Below the pieces are notes generated by a model that made no database searches, was not told the origin of the DNA, and saw only the letters and a program-made list of their open reading frames with translations. Shown piece by piece: positions 43,068 through 53,266 of a stretch of DNA of 64,000 bases; within the stretch, counting starts at the first letter, position 1; each line of letters opens with the position of its first letter. The DNA is from an uncultured Chlorobiaceae bacterium (GTDB lineage: Bacteria; Bacteroidota; Chlorobiia; Chlorobiales; Chlorobiaceae), in NCBI GenBank assembly GCA_903820085.1, contig CAIJGA010000021.1:62001-126000 (forward strand), in the 5' to 3' direction. The position numbers were made by a program, and so were the translations under genes.

Positions 43068-44149
43068 TAACGGTAAAGCATCTTTCGAAAAATTTCGGGA
43101 ACCTCGTTGTACTCAGTGATGTCAACCTTGAAATCAGGGAAGGGGAGGTCATTTCAGTTATCGGCCCTTCCGGAACCGGCAAAAGCACGCTGTTGCGCTG
43201 TATCAATCTGCTTGACCGGCCAAGCGGCGGCTCCATTTACATTGACGGGGTTGATATTCTTGATGCAAAAACTGATGTGCCGAAAATCCGACAGAAAATG
43301 AATATGGTTTTTCAGTCGTTCAATCTTTTCGCTCATCTCTGTGTCATCGACAATCTGACCATCGCCCCCATCAGGCTTTTGGGAAAGAGCAAGCAGGAGG
43401 CTGAACAAAAAGCCATGGATATCCTCACTCTGGTGGGGCTTGCCGAAAAGGCTCACAGCTATCCTGATGAGCTTTCGGGCGGGCAAAAACAGCGTGTCGC
43501 CATTGCCCGGTGTCTGGCTATGGATCCTGAAATTATCCTTTTTGATGAGCCAACCTCATCCCTTGATCCGACGATGGTCAGTGAAGTGCTGTCGGTTATT
43601 CGCCGTCTGGCCAAAGAAGGCATGACCATGGTCATTGTCACCCATGAGATGGATTTTGCCAGAGATGTCTCTAACCGGGTCATGTATATGGATGAGGGTA
43701 TTATCTATGAAGAGGGCACGCCTCAGCAGATATTCGACAATCCGCAAAAGGAAAAGACACGGGCTTTCATCAACCGGATAAGAAGTATTCACTATCATAT
43801 TACCTCCCCAAAATATGATCTCTATACGATGAATGCCGAAATAGAGGTTTTTTGTGAAAAACAGATCCTGCCGTTAAAAACGCGCAAAAATCTGCTGATG
43901 ATTATTGAAGAGCTGCTCCAGATGTACAAACCGCTTCTTTTAACCGCGGCTCTTGATATGACGCTTTCCTATTCGGAAAAGCAGGAAAGTGTTGAACTGG
44001 TACTCGAAAGCTCAGGAGTGGCAATTAATGTGCTCGACAATAAGCAACTGCCTGTTGAATCTGGCTTGAGGGTGATCCGCAGCATGACAGAGAGTATTGC
44101 ATATCAGCGAGTGAACGACCGGAACAGGTTAACGTTGATATTGAATTAA
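43064..44149 (+). CDS. Amino-acid ABC ATPase with GHKL-like C-terminal extension
   Basis: Residues 1-235 are a standard GlnQ/HisP-like ATPase: Walker [10 protein letters not shown] (34-42), Q-loop VFQSFNLF, signature LSGGQKQR (137-144), Walker B ILFDEP (158-163) and the H-loop VTHEM. Beyond the usual end there are about 120 more residues. They resemble a GHKL/RsbW-type ATPase module ([17 protein letters not shown], then [11 protein letters not shown], then [17 protein letters not shown] and NRLTLILN). The N-box asparagine and the aspartate of the G1 box seem to be lost, so it may be a regulatory rather than catalytic module. It is the last gene of the operon. Confidence 0.85.
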   Translation: MITVKHLSKNFGNLVVLSDVNLEIREGEVISVIGPSGTGKSTLLRCINLLDRPSGGSIYIDGVDILDAKTDVPKIRQKMNMVFQSFNLFAHLCVIDNLTIAPIRLLGKSKQEAEQKAMDILTLVGLAEKAHSYPDELSGGQKQRVAIARCLAMDPEIILFDEPTSSLDPTMVSEVLSVIRRLAKEGMTMVIVTHEMDFARDVSNRVMYMDEGIIYEEGTPQQIFDNPQKEKTRAFINRIRSIHYHITSPKYDLYTMNAEIEVFCEKQILPLKTRKNLLMIIEELLQMYKPLLLTAALDMTLSYSEKQESVELVLESSGVAINVLDNKQLPVESGLRVIRSMTESIAYQRVNDRNRLTLILN

Positions 44150-44288
44150 TCGCCTTTTTTTCCGGGCATAATAAAAATGATGAAAATCACCTGACTATGG
44201 TTTCCAGCTTTTTTATTGGTTGCCTGATTTTGAAAAAATCGCTATAATGACACAGCTTTTTTAACCGAAGTACAAGCCCGAGCACGCT

Positions 44289-44822
44289 ATGAATTTTAAT
44301 CCCTGGCACGATGTTGAGATAGGTGAAGGTCAGCCTAATATCGTTACTGCTATTATCGAGATTTCAAAAGGCAGCAAGACAAAGTATGAACTTGACAAAA
44401 AAACTGGCATGCTGAAGCTGGATAGGGTGCTCTATTCCGCTGTTTTTTATCCTGCCAATTACGGATTCATTCCAAAAACTCTTGGTGATGATCATGATCC
44501 GCTTGATATTCTGGTGATTTCGCAGAGTGACATTGTTCCGATGTGCATGGTAAGGGCAAGGGTCATCGGTGTCATGCGCATGATCGATCATGGAGAGGGC
44601 GACGACAAGATTATTGCTGTTGCTGAAGATGATGTCAGCATGAACAATATTCATAATATTGATCAGTTGCCACCCTACTTTGCCTCTGAGTTGAAGCATT
44701 TCTTTGAAGAGTACAAATCGCTTGAAGAGAAGACTGTTCTTGTCGAGGAGTTCCAGGGTGCCGAAGTTGCCCGTCAGAGTATTGTGCATGCCATCGACAA
44801 TTACAAAAAAGTTTACGCATAA
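44289..44822 (+). CDS. ppa: Inorganic pyrophosphatase (family I)
   Basis: A 177-residue soluble Mg2+-dependent pyrophosphatase that pulls biosynthetic reactions forward by removing PPi. The family signature DHDPLDILV (68-76) and the active-site segment [15 protein letters not shown] are present, with ERYK-type basic residues near the start (KYELDKKTG). Length is normal for bacterial PPase. It is monocistronic and followed by a clear terminator. Confidence 0.94.
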   Translation: MNFNPWHDVEIGEGQPNIVTAIIEISKGSKTKYELDKKTGMLKLDRVLYSAVFYPANYGFIPKTLGDDHDPLDILVISQSDIVPMCMVRARVIGVMRMIDHGEGDDKIIAVAEDDVSMNNIHNIDQLPPYFASELKHFFEEYKSLEEKTVLVEEFQGAEVARQSIVHAIDNYKKVYA

Positions 44823-44863
44823 GCCCGGCAGTTGTCTCTGCCCGGCATGAAGATTTGAGAAAG

Positions 44864-44896
44864 GCGGTCGTTGTCGAAGCAATGACCGCTTTTTTT
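44864..44896 (+). terminator. Rho-independent terminator after ppa
   Basis: GCGGTCGTT (44864-44872) pairs with AATGACCGC (44881-44889), nine base pairs with one G-T, around an eight-base loop, and seven T residues follow directly (44890-44896). It is 42 bp after the ppa stop. Confidence 0.85.
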
Positions 44897-45058
44897 GTGT
44901 GTGGCAAGTATGGCTTGTAACGGATGCTGGCCTCTGTCAGCTGCATCCGCGGTGTTTTTTTTTGAAGTGCCGGAAATGTCATATATTGGCCAGGTAAAAA
45001 TTATGGCATCGACCTCAGGTTTTCTCTCACATGTATCGTCTGGAATGCTCCACCTCTT

Positions 45059-45577
45059 ATGGTATCACTAACGACTGGGGAACTTGCAAAAAGGGCCAAA
45101 AAGATAAAGCTGGTCATTTCCGACAATGACGGTGTTTTTACCGATAACGGTGTCTATTATTCAGAGAGGGGAGAGGAGATGAAGCGCTATTCCATCAGGG
45201 ATGGCATGGGTGTTGAGCGGTTGAGAAATATCGGGATCGATACGGCTATCATGACGGGAGAGATTTCTCCAAGTATCAAACGGCGTGCTGAAAAGCTTTG
45301 CATAACAAGGCTCTATCTTGGAGTCAAAGAGAAGTTGTCATTGCTTGAAACGGTCTTGGCTGAAACCGGTCTTCAAAAGGATGAACTTGCCTATATTGGT
45401 GACGATGTCAATGATGTCGGCATTATGAACGAGATCGCTCCATCCGGATTGATTGCGTGTCCCGCTGATGCAACTGTTTTTGTAGAACCATATATTCATT
45501 ATCGCGCTTCTGCCGATGGCGGGTACGGCGCATTCAGGGACTTTGCCGAGTGGCTGATCATGCTCCGGAATTCCTGA
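45059..45577 (+). CDS. HAD phosphatase, KdsC/sialic-acid-9-phosphatase-like
   Basis: A 172-residue HAD-IIIA (KdsC-type) phosphatase. Motif I is SDNDGVFTDNG with the nucleophile aspartate, motif II AIMTGE, the motif III lysine lies in GVKEK, and motif IV is YIGDDVNDVGIM. KdsC removes phosphate from KDO-8-P. Here the next gene encodes a NeuB-like synthase, so removing phosphate from a nonulosonate-9-phosphate (KDN or sialic acid) is as likely. The gap between the two genes is 77 bp on the same strand. Confidence 0.85.
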   Translation: MVSLTTGELAKRAKKIKLVISDNDGVFTDNGVYYSERGEEMKRYSIRDGMGVERLRNIGIDTAIMTGEISPSIKRRAEKLCITRLYLGVKEKLSLLETVLAETGLQKDELAYIGDDVNDVGIMNEIAPSGLIACPADATVFVEPYIHYRASADGGYGAFRDFAEWLIMLRNS

Positions 45578-45654
45578 TTTTTTTTTATTAACATCGATAC
45601 TGTGCATACGATTTAAACAGTCATGGACGGTTCGTTTTATCAAGAGTAGTTATT

Positions 45655-46524
45655 ATGGCTGAAGTTACCATAGGAAATAGAATAGTTGGGGATGGTCATC
45701 CTGTTTTTGTTATTGCTGAAATCGGCATCAACCACAACGGGTCGATGGATGTTGCAAAAAAACTTATAGCAGGCGCGGCTATTGCCGGATGTGATGCGGT
45801 AAAGTTTCAGAAGCGTACGCCGGAACTCTGTGTTCCAAAAGATCAGCGCGATATTGAGCGCGATACTCCATGGGGAAGGATGAAATATATTGACTACCGC
45901 TACAAGGTAGAGTTCGGGCGTGACGAGTATCTTCAAATAGACCGTTACAGCAAGGAGCACGGAATTTTATGGTTTGCATCCTGCTGGGATGAGGATTCGG
46001 TCGATTTTATGGAAGAGTTTGAACCGCCTTGTTACAAGGCTGCTTCAGCATCGCTCACCGATCTTCCTTTGTTGAAAAAAACGGCTGCTACCGGAAGGCC
46101 GCTTATCATTTCAACCGGCATGTCGACCATGGAAGAGGTCGAAAAAACGGTCGAAGAACTCGGAAGCCGAAATATCCTCATTGCTCATACCAACTCGACC
46201 TATCCATCTCCGATTGAAGAGCTGAACCTTCGGATGATTACAACCCTCAAAGCCCGTTACCCCGCTTCGCCGATTGGCTATTCCGGCCATGAAGTCGGGC
46301 TTGCAACAACCTGGGCAGCCGTTGCTCTCGGTGCAACCTTTGTTGAGCGCCATGTAACCCTTGACCGCGCCATGTGGGGATCTGATCAGGCGGCCTCGGT
46401 TGAACTATCAGGTATGGGAAGGCTTGTTTCAAACATCCGCGATATCGAGAAAGCTCTTGGTGACGGCGTCAAGCATGTCTATGCAGGCGAGGCGGCAGCC
46501 CGCAAGAAACTGCGGCGCTCTTGA
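45655..46524 (+). CDS. NeuB-family sugar-acid synthase without SAF domain
   Basis: A 289-residue PEP-dependent condensing barrel of the N-acetylneuraminate synthase family. FVIAEIGINHNGSMDVAKKL, DAVKFQKRTPE, WFASCWDEDSVD, YKAASASLTDLPLL, IISTGMSTMEE, HTNSTYPSP and IGYSGHEVGLATT are the conserved segments; the late HVTLDRAMWGSDQAAS covers metal and PEP contacts. The C-terminal antifreeze-like (SAF) domain of standard NeuB is missing. Proteins of this shape next to a KdsC-like phosphatase make KDN-9-phosphate in Bacteroides, which is the closest model. The product here is not certain. Confidence 0.85.
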   Translation: MAEVTIGNRIVGDGHPVFVIAEIGINHNGSMDVAKKLIAGAAIAGCDAVKFQKRTPELCVPKDQRDIERDTPWGRMKYIDYRYKVEFGRDEYLQIDRYSKEHGILWFASCWDEDSVDFMEEFEPPCYKAASASLTDLPLLKKTAATGRPLIISTGMSTMEEVEKTVEELGSRNILIAHTNSTYPSPIEELNLRMITTLKARYPASPIGYSGHEVGLATTWAAVALGATFVERHVTLDRAMWGSDQAASVELSGMGRLVSNIRDIEKALGDGVKHVYAGEAAARKKLRRS

Positions 46525-46592
46525 CCCTGAGGTTTCGCGCTTTTGCAATAACCACTATTTGATCAGGAACATCTACCTAATAACCTACAACT

Positions 46593-48479
46593 ATGAGCAC
46601 CAACAGCAATAACGGCAAGCCTCCGGTTCAGGAGTTTGAATACAAGGCTGAAATGAAGCAGCTTCTGGATCTTATTGTCCATTCCCTCTATACTCATCCC
46701 GAAATATATCTCAGAGAGCTGATCTCCAACGCATCTGATGCACTCAGCAAGGCGCGCTTCAACGCCCTGACCGATCAGGATATGCTCGACAAGGAGACCG
46801 ATCTTGCCGTCCGCCTCAGCATTAATGCTGAAGAGATGACCTTCGCCATTGAAGACAGTGGTGTCGGTATGACGGAAGAGGAGCTGATCGCCAATCTCGG
46901 TACTGTGGCAAAGTCGGGAACTCTCGGCTTCATGCAGTCGCTGAAAGAGCAGCAGAAGCAGCTTGACGGCAATCTTATCGGACAGTTCGGTGTCGGCTTC
47001 TACTCGGTTTTCATGGTAACCGAAGAGGTTACCGTTGAGACAAGAAGTGCTCATCCAGGTTCAGAAGGGTTCCGTTGGCGTTCAAGCGGTCAGGGTACCT
47101 ACACGATCGAAAAAATCGACAAGGCTGAGCGGGGAACCAGAATCTCGTTCAAGCTCAAGGAGGAGTACAAAGAGTTTTCCGAAGAGTACCGCGTTGAACA
47201 GGTTGTCAAAAAATATTCAAACTTTGTTGATTTTCCGATCTATCTCGGCGACAAGCAGCTCAACAGCATTACCGCACTCTGGCAGCGTTCAAAAAGTGAG
47301 CTGAAGGATGAAGAGGTCAATGAGTTCTACAAGTTCATCGCAAACGATTATCAGGATCCGCTTGACTATCTGCCGGTTTCCGTCGAAGGTATGGTTACGT
47401 TTAAAGCGCTTTTGTTTCTGCCAAAAGAGGCTCCGCCGGAGATGCTTTACCGCCAGGGTGAGCTCGAAAATCATGGACCGCAGCTCTATGTCAAAAAGGT
47501 ACTGATCCAGAATGAGTGCCGTGACCTGCTGCCGGAGTACCTTCGCTTTATTGCAGGTGTTGTTGATACCGAAGATCTATCGCTCAATGTTTCAAGAGAG
47601 GTTGTTCAGTCGAGTCCGGTGATGGCTAAAATCCGCCAGATTCTTACCGGAAAGATTCTTGGCTGGTTTGAATCCCTTGCCAAAGAGCAGCCCGAGAAGT
47701 TCAAGACCTTTTACAAGGCATTTGGCCCCATTATCAAAATCGGCCTTAATACCGACTATACCAATCGTGACAAACTTATTGAGCTGTTGCGGTTTGAAAG
47801 TACCAAGACGGCTGACGGTGAATTTGTGACACTTAAAGAGTACCGTGAACGGATGGGTGCTGATCAAAAAGAGATTTACTACCATTCCGGTACCAGCCGC
47901 GGACAGCTTTTGGCTCATCCCAACCTTGAGTATTTCCAGGATATGGGTATTGAGGTCTTGCTGCTCAGCGATCCTGTTGATGTATTCGTGATTCCATCAA
48001 TTCATGAGTACGACAAAAAACCGCTGAAATCGATTGAAAAGGCTGACATCGATTTCTCCAGCAAGAAAAAGGATGCAGCGGAACCGCTGGCAGAAGATCT
48101 TCTTGCTCCGGTGATGCAGCTTTTCCGCGAAACTCTTGGTGAAGGGATTGAGGATGTCATTGAATCGCACCGGCTTGTCAGCTCCCCGGTAACTCTGGTG
48201 AGTGGAAAGAACAGCCTCGACAGCCAGATGGAAAAGATGATGAAGATGATGCAGAGTGATATGCCTGCCGGGAAAAAGATCCTTGAGGTCAACACATCTC
48301 ATCCGATTATCCGGAACCTTTCTGCCATGATTATCGCTGACCCGAACAATCCGCTGATCAAAACAGCCATGAAACAGCTTTATGAAGGTGCGCTGCTTCT
48401 TGAGGGCGGACTTGATTCAACGGCATCATTTTTGTCGAGGATGAATGAGTTGATTGAAGCGGCAACGCTCTCCAGGTAG
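46593..48479 (+). CDS. htpG: Hsp90 chaperone HtpG
   Basis: A 628-residue homodimeric chaperone. The GHKL ATPase domain is at the N-terminus, with [13 protein letters not shown] (N-box), [20 protein letters not shown] and [13 protein letters not shown]; the middle domain carries the catalytic-arginine region and [11 protein letters not shown], and a C-terminal dimerisation domain ends the chain. Length and motif order are normal. It helps fold and maintain cytosolic proteins under stress. Monocistronic; no heat-shock element was identified. Confidence 0.96.
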   Translation: MSTNSNNGKPPVQEFEYKAEMKQLLDLIVHSLYTHPEIYLRELISNASDALSKARFNALTDQDMLDKETDLAVRLSINAEEMTFAIEDSGVGMTEEELIANLGTVAKSGTLGFMQSLKEQQKQLDGNLIGQFGVGFYSVFMVTEEVTVETRSAHPGSEGFRWRSSGQGTYTIEKIDKAERGTRISFKLKEEYKEFSEEYRVEQVVKKYSNFVDFPIYLGDKQLNSITALWQRSKSELKDEEVNEFYKFIANDYQDPLDYLPVSVEGMVTFKALLFLPKEAPPEMLYRQGELENHGPQLYVKKVLIQNECRDLLPEYLRFIAGVVDTEDLSLNVSREVVQSSPVMAKIRQILTGKILGWFESLAKEQPEKFKTFYKAFGPIIKIGLNTDYTNRDKLIELLRFESTKTADGEFVTLKEYRERMGADQKEIYYHSGTSRGQLLAHPNLEYFQDMGIEVLLLSDPVDVFVIPSIHEYDKKPLKSIEKADIDFSSKKKDAAEPLAEDLLAPVMQLFRETLGEGIEDVIESHRLVSSPVTLVSGKNSLDSQMEKMMKMMQSDMPAGKKILEVNTSHPIIRNLSAMIIADPNNPLIKTAMKQLYEGALLLEGGLDSTASFLSRMNELIEAATLSR

Positions 48480-48511
48480 GAGGATTCAAAAACTTTTTAA
48501 TCAGTGAATTC

Positions 48512-49387
48512 GTGAAAAAGGGAAGTGCTTTTGATGTTCGGGAAGTTGCAGTTTTTCAGAAAAACGAGATAACCGAGTATCATATTTATAAAAATCTTTC
48601 CGGCAGGATTCGCGGCGTGAAAAACCGTCGCATATTCTCCCAGATTGCCGATGACGAAATGCGTCACTACAACGTCTGGAAAACCTATACCCGGCAGGAC
48701 ATTGGCCCCAACCGAATCAAGGTATGGTTTTTCACCGTCATCAGTATGGTGTTCGGCTTTACCTTTGGTATCAAGCTGATGGAAAACGGGGAGAAACGAG
48801 CCCATTACCTGTACAGCCGTATGCCCGGTTCTTTCAAGGAGATCAATGGCATTATCCGTGATGAGGAGGAGCACGAACAGGCTCTGTTGATGCTGCTTGA
48901 TGAAGTACGCCTGCAATATACCGGCTCAATGGTGCTTGGTCTTAATGATGCGCTGGTAGAGCTGATGGGTGTGTTGGCTGGACTTTCCTTTGCCTTGTCG
49001 AATACCCGGTTTGTCGCCTTGACGGCATCCATCACCGGCATTGCCGCCGCCCTTTCTATGGCAGCTTCAAGCTATCTGGCAACAAAATCCGATCCGACAG
49101 GCAAAAGCCCATTCATTGCCGCCCTCTATACCGGTATGGCCTATCTGGTTACCGTGTTACTGCTGATTACTCCCTATCTCATTTTCAATAACCTCTATAT
49201 TTCTCTTTTCGCCTCATTTGTTGTGGCTGTCATTATTATAGGGTTATTTAACTACTATATCTCCGTTGCTCGCAATCTGCCCTTCAAGAGCCGTTTCCTT
49301 GAAATGGTCGGACTGAGCTTTACGGTTGCTGCACTGAGTTTTCTTGCCGGTTATGCCATACGCTTTGCGTTCGGTATTGTCATATAG
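48512..49387 (+). CDS. Erythrin-VIT1 (MbfA-like) metal exporter
   Basis: A 291-residue two-part protein. Residues about 10-135 form a ferritin-like four-helix domain with the expected carboxylates and histidines ([35 protein letters not shown]), which would bind a di-iron centre. The rest is a VIT1/CCC1 domain of five helices ([21 protein letters not shown] is the typical first one, then [13 protein letters not shown]). This architecture is that of membrane-bound ferritin MbfA, an iron efflux protein in proteobacteria. GTG 48512 is the start. Confidence 0.88.
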   Translation: MKKGSAFDVREVAVFQKNEITEYHIYKNLSGRIRGVKNRRIFSQIADDEMRHYNVWKTYTRQDIGPNRIKVWFFTVISMVFGFTFGIKLMENGEKRAHYLYSRMPGSFKEINGIIRDEEEHEQALLMLLDEVRLQYTGSMVLGLNDALVELMGVLAGLSFALSNTRFVALTASITGIAAALSMAASSYLATKSDPTGKSPFIAALYTGMAYLVTVLLLITPYLIFNNLYISLFASFVVAVIIIGLFNYYISVARNLPFKSRFLEMVGLSFTVAALSFLAGYAIRFAFGIVI

Positions 49388-49418
49388 CCTCCCCTTGATA
49401 AACGGTTTACTCTCTCTT

Positions 49419-50987
49419 TCAGTCTGAAAAGGGAGAGAGGTCCGTCACTGATTGCAACAGTGCAACAACAGCCCTCTGGTCGACGGTTTCCTCCGTGTTG
49501 ATATCGATGCAGAGCCTACGCTCTTCTGGTGCAAGCGTCTCCAGCCTTTCCAGTTGCGAGGCAAGAACTCCGGTGTCGGCTTCGGATGCATCATTACAGG
49601 CCAGATAACGCTTTTGAACCCTTTTATTGAGTGCTGTTTCAGAAGCAGAAAAACAGAGGATTCTGCAGGGAACCTGTTGTGCTTCGGCAAGTTCCAGAAA
49701 CATCTTCCGCCGGCTCTGCTTGAGAAAGGTCGCATCCACAATGACCGTTATTCCTGCACTCAGGCAGAGGGTTGCCAGGTCAAGCAGCCTGCGGTAGGTT
49801 TGCCGGCTGATCTCCTCCGTATAAAGCGATCCGTCCCGGTCGCTTCGTTCAAGCGGCTTGAATCCTGCCAGCCGCTTCCGTTCGATATCCGAACGGAGAT
49901 GCACACACCCTAAGCTTTGGGCGATATCACGGGAGAGATGTGTTTTCCCGCTTCCCGAAACCCCAGAGGTCAATATGAGACTGGCTTTTCTGCTGCGGGT
50001 GTAATCCAGTGCGAGCTCTATGTATGAACGGTGTTCTTCCAAAATCTTGTTAGTCTCGCCCTTAACGCTGGTCTGCGCGTACCGGATGGCGGTCACCTTT
50101 GCCCTGACCATGGCCCGGTAAACCAGGTAAAAGCGGAGAAGCGGCAGAGCGTCGTAATCTCCGGTTTCAGTCAGGTACTTGTTCAGAAGCCGCCAGGCCA
50201 GTTTTTTTTCTCCGCCATGCTCAAGATCCATGAAGAGAAAGGCAAGGTCGCTGATGACATCGATAATACTGAGGTTCTCATTGAATTCAATACAGTCAAA
50301 GATAAAAATCCGCTCCTTCCACCACACCATATTGCCGGTATGCATGTCTCCATGGCATTGGCGGATAAATCCTCCGCTCTTTCGCCCCATAAACTGGGGG
50401 TAGAGCCGTTGATGCTCCCTCTTGCTCCATTCCCGGATAAACTCAAGTCGCTTGATTTCATCCTCGCTGGTGGCAATAGGCTCCATGGAGGTGAAATTGT
50501 GCAGAATCGGCTTGATGAGATGGTCTGGATGACCGAATCCGCTCTCGGCAGGCGCCGCAGGCAACGACGTATGGAACCCGGCGATCATACGGGCAAGCGT
50601 ATCGATATGCTCTGCATTCAGCCTCTTTTCTGAAAGCATCCTGTCCAACTCCATGGTTCGCTCAAAACGTACCATTTTGACGGCATAATCGACAATTTCG
50701 CCCTCCCGGTCCATCAGGAAGGAGTTTTCAGAACGTACCACCGGTACCACAGAGTGGTAGAGTTCAGGGCAGAGTCTGCGGTTGAGCCGAAGCTCTTCGT
50801 TACAGTAGTGGTGCCGTTTTTGCAGGGTTGAAAAATCCAGAAATCCAAGGTCCAGTGTTTTTTTGACCTTGTATGCCCACAAATCGGTCAGAAAAATCCA
50901 GGAGATGTGCGTTTCCACGACCTCAATCTTGCCGGTGGTATGGGGGTATGCTTCCGGACGGCTCAAAGCTTCAGCTAACGACTCCAT
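49419..50987 (-). CDS. APH-like kinase and P-loop ATPase fusion (COG2187/COG0645)
   Basis: A 522-residue protein with two phosphotransferase-like parts. Residues about 20-330 resemble aminoglycoside phosphotransferases: the Brenner-type motif reads CHGDMHTGN (211-219) and the metal-binding IFDCIEFNE follows (229-237). Residues 335-522 form a P-loop kinase with Walker A GVSGSGKT (342-349), R-D segments (HLRSDIERKRLAG) and VIVDATFLKQSRR. Bacterial proteins with this pairing are widespread and unassigned; small-molecule or RNA/protein phosphorylation is possible. It is convergent with the erythrin-VIT gene. Confidence 0.85.
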   Translation of the reverse strand: MESLAEALSRPEAYPHTTGKIEVVETHISWIFLTDLWAYKVKKTLDLGFLDFSTLQKRHHYCNEELRLNRRLCPELYHSVVPVVRSENSFLMDREGEIVDYAVKMVRFERTMELDRMLSEKRLNAEHIDTLARMIAGFHTSLPAAPAESGFGHPDHLIKPILHNFTSMEPIATSEDEIKRLEFIREWSKREHQRLYPQFMGRKSGGFIRQCHGDMHTGNMVWWKERIFIFDCIEFNENLSIIDVISDLAFLFMDLEHGGEKKLAWRLLNKYLTETGDYDALPLLRFYLVYRAMVRAKVTAIRYAQTSVKGETNKILEEHRSYIELALDYTRSRKASLILTSGVSGSGKTHLSRDIAQSLGCVHLRSDIERKRLAGFKPLERSDRDGSLYTEEISRQTYRRLLDLATLCLSAGITVIVDATFLKQSRRKMFLELAEAQQVPCRILCFSASETALNKRVQKRYLACNDASEADTGVLASQLERLETLAPEERRLCIDINTEETVDQRAVVALLQSVTDLSPFSD

Positions 50988-51169
50988 AGTGCCTGTTCTT
51001 TTTTTATGAGTGCAATTGCTGAAAAAAAATCTTATAAATCAATATAGGGGAGGAAAGAGAGGCAGACAAGAATCATCGGCAACGAATGGATTCCTTTTAA
51101 AAAAATGTAAATTAAAACTCTCTAGCACAGAGATGCCATTCATTACATTCACGCACTCAACTCATCTTT

Positions 51170-51634
51170 ATGATACATCTTGCAAGGATACTTTGTCCTA
51201 CTGATTACTCTGCCACATCCGATAACGCCGTTCGCTATGCCGTTGAATTTGCCCGCAAAGTTGGTGCTCATGTCAGGTTTCTGCATATCCTTTCTTCCGG
51301 CACGGTTCCTGAAAAAATCGCAGTTGCCCCGGAACTTCTCGCATCTCAGCCGGAAGAAGATGACTCGCTTCCTGAAAATTTTTCCCGTGTTTTGATGGCT
51401 GAGAAAAAAAAGGGGTTGAATGCTGATTTTCGCGTTCTCAAGGGAGAGGCTCCAATCGTTATTGCCGAACAGGCAAACTCATGGGGCGCCGATCTTATCA
51501 TTATGGGTTCTCATGGCCGTACCGGCCTGAATCGGCTCATGATGGGCAGTGTTGCTGAAGAGGTTTTCCGCTCTTCCGACATTCCCGTTCTGCTGGTCAA
51601 GGAAAAAGCCGCTGCCAAAATTATTGCAGATTAA
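51170..51634 (+). CDS. Universal stress protein (UspA family)
   Basis: A 154-residue single-domain Usp. It begins with ARILCPTDYSATSDNAVRYA and ends with IIMGSHGRTGLNRLMMGSVAEEVFRSSDIPVLLVK, which contains the G-2x-G-9x-G(S) motif of ATP-binding Usp proteins. Members bind ATP and affect stress survival; the exact role is usually unknown. It is 50 bp upstream of the fumarase gene on the same strand and may be co-transcribed. Confidence 0.9.
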   Translation: MIHLARILCPTDYSATSDNAVRYAVEFARKVGAHVRFLHILSSGTVPEKIAVAPELLASQPEEDDSLPENFSRVLMAEKKKGLNADFRVLKGEAPIVIAEQANSWGADLIIMGSHGRTGLNRLMMGSVAEEVFRSSDIPVLLVKEKAAAKIIAD

Positions 51635-51683
51635 CGTTTCATACCATACCCAGTTACTTTCAATTTTAAGCGTTTTATTTTTT

Positions 51684-53216
51684 ATGGAAAATTTCAGGGA
51701 ATCAATTCTTGCGCTCATTACCGAAACCTCGGCAAACCTGCCGAGTGATATCCGTTGTGCCCTTGCAGCCGCCATAGAGCGCGAAGATCCGCTCTCCCAG
51801 GCAGGCCTTGCCATGTCAACCATTTCGGTCAATATCGACATGGCTGTCGACAATGTTTCGCCGGTTTGCCAGGATACCGGCATGCCGACCTTTTTCATCC
51901 ATACGCCTCGCGGGGCTGATCAACTGCTGATGAAGGTGGAGATTGAAGAGGCCGTTGTAGAAGCCTCCCGAACCGGCAAGCTCCGTCCCAATGCGGTTGA
52001 TGCCATCACTGGCAAGAACTCAGGCAACAATCTTGGATGCCATTTTCCGGTTATCCATTTTGAACCTTGGGAAAAGGATGAAATTGAGGTCAGGCTGATT
52101 TTGAAAGGGGGAGGATGCGAAAACAAAAACATTCAGTATTCACTGCCGGATGAGATTCCCGGACTGGGAAGCGCTTCGCGTGATCTTGACGGTGTGCGCA
52201 AGTGTCTGCTCCATGCGGTTTACCAGGCGCAGGGTCAGGGATGCAGCCCCGGTGTTATCGGTGTCGGTATTGGCGGCGACCGCATGAGCGGCTTTGAACT
52301 TGCCAAAAAGCAGCTCTTCCGCACTATTGACGATCGTAACCCAGACAGTGAACTTGACAGCCTCGAGCAGGAAATTCTGCAAAAAGCCAATACCATGGAT
52401 ATCGGTCCGATGGGATTTGGCGGAAAAACCACTCTTTTCGGCTGCAAAATCGGCAAATCACATCGCGTTCCGGCAAGCTTTTTTGTCTCCGTTGCATACA
52501 ACTGCTGGGCCTATCGCCGGCTCGGCGTGGTGCTTGACCCTGCGACTGGAGCTATTCAGCAGTGGCAGTACAGGGATGCAAACGAAATCAAGCGCATGGC
52601 AAAGGGTGAGGGCATGCCGCTTACCGGAAAAGAGGTTGTGCTGCAGGCACCGGTAACTGACGCAGAGATCCGCAGCCTCAAGGTTGGCGATGTTGTGCTC
52701 ATCAACGGCACCATGCATACCGGTCGCGATGCTTTCCACCACTACATCATGCACCACGACCTGCCTGAACATCTCGACACGACGGGCGGGATTCTTTTCC
52801 ATTGCGGACCGGTTATCATGAAAAATGATGACGGCAGCTACCGTGTCACCGCCGCCGGGCCGACCACCTCAATTCGTGAGGAGCCATTCCAGGCTGATGT
52901 TATCAAGAAACTTGGACTCAGAGCAATTATCGGTAAAGGAGGCATGGGCCCGAAAACCCTCAAGGGGTTGCAGGAACATGGAGCAGTCTATCTTAATGCT
53001 ATCGGAGGCGCGGCCCAGTACTACGCCCGCTGTATCAACAAGGTGACCGGTGTTGATTTTCTCGAAGAGATGGGTGTGCCTGAAGCCATGTGGCATCTGG
53101 AGGTGAGCTCATTTCCGGCTATCGTTACCATGGATGCACACGGCAACAGCCTGCACAGCATTGTCGAAGAAGATTCATTCCGTCAACTCGGCACCTTCGC
53201 CGCCGACACGCACTGA
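51684..53216 (+). CDS. fum: Class I (iron-sulfur) fumarate hydratase
   Basis: A 510-residue oxygen-sensitive fumarase with alpha and beta parts in one chain. ATG 51684 is chosen because MENFRESILALI begins the family; the frame is open to 51549 but that overlaps the Usp gene. Likely [4Fe-4S] cysteines are in PVCQDTGMP (C62), GGGCENKN and GQGCSPGVIGVGIGGD. The beta part has GPTTSIREEP and IIGKGGMGPKT. In a green sulfur bacterium it would run as malate to fumarate in the reductive TCA cycle. The carboxyltransferase gene follows after 50 bp. Confidence 0.93.
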   Translation: MENFRESILALITETSANLPSDIRCALAAAIEREDPLSQAGLAMSTISVNIDMAVDNVSPVCQDTGMPTFFIHTPRGADQLLMKVEIEEAVVEASRTGKLRPNAVDAITGKNSGNNLGCHFPVIHFEPWEKDEIEVRLILKGGGCENKNIQYSLPDEIPGLGSASRDLDGVRKCLLHAVYQAQGQGCSPGVIGVGIGGDRMSGFELAKKQLFRTIDDRNPDSELDSLEQEILQKANTMDIGPMGFGGKTTLFGCKIGKSHRVPASFFVSVAYNCWAYRRLGVVLDPATGAIQQWQYRDANEIKRMAKGEGMPLTGKEVVLQAPVTDAEIRSLKVGDVVLINGTMHTGRDAFHHYIMHHDLPEHLDTTGGILFHCGPVIMKNDDGSYRVTAAGPTTSIREEPFQADVIKKLGLRAIIGKGGMGPKTLKGLQEHGAVYLNAIGGAAQYYARCINKVTGVDFLEEMGVPEAMWHLEVSSFPAIVTMDAHGNSLHSIVEEDSFRQLGTFAADTH

Positions 53217-53266
53217 CCCTGATCTGGAGGGTTTCAATTCTTATTTAACCGAAAAATAGGAGACTG

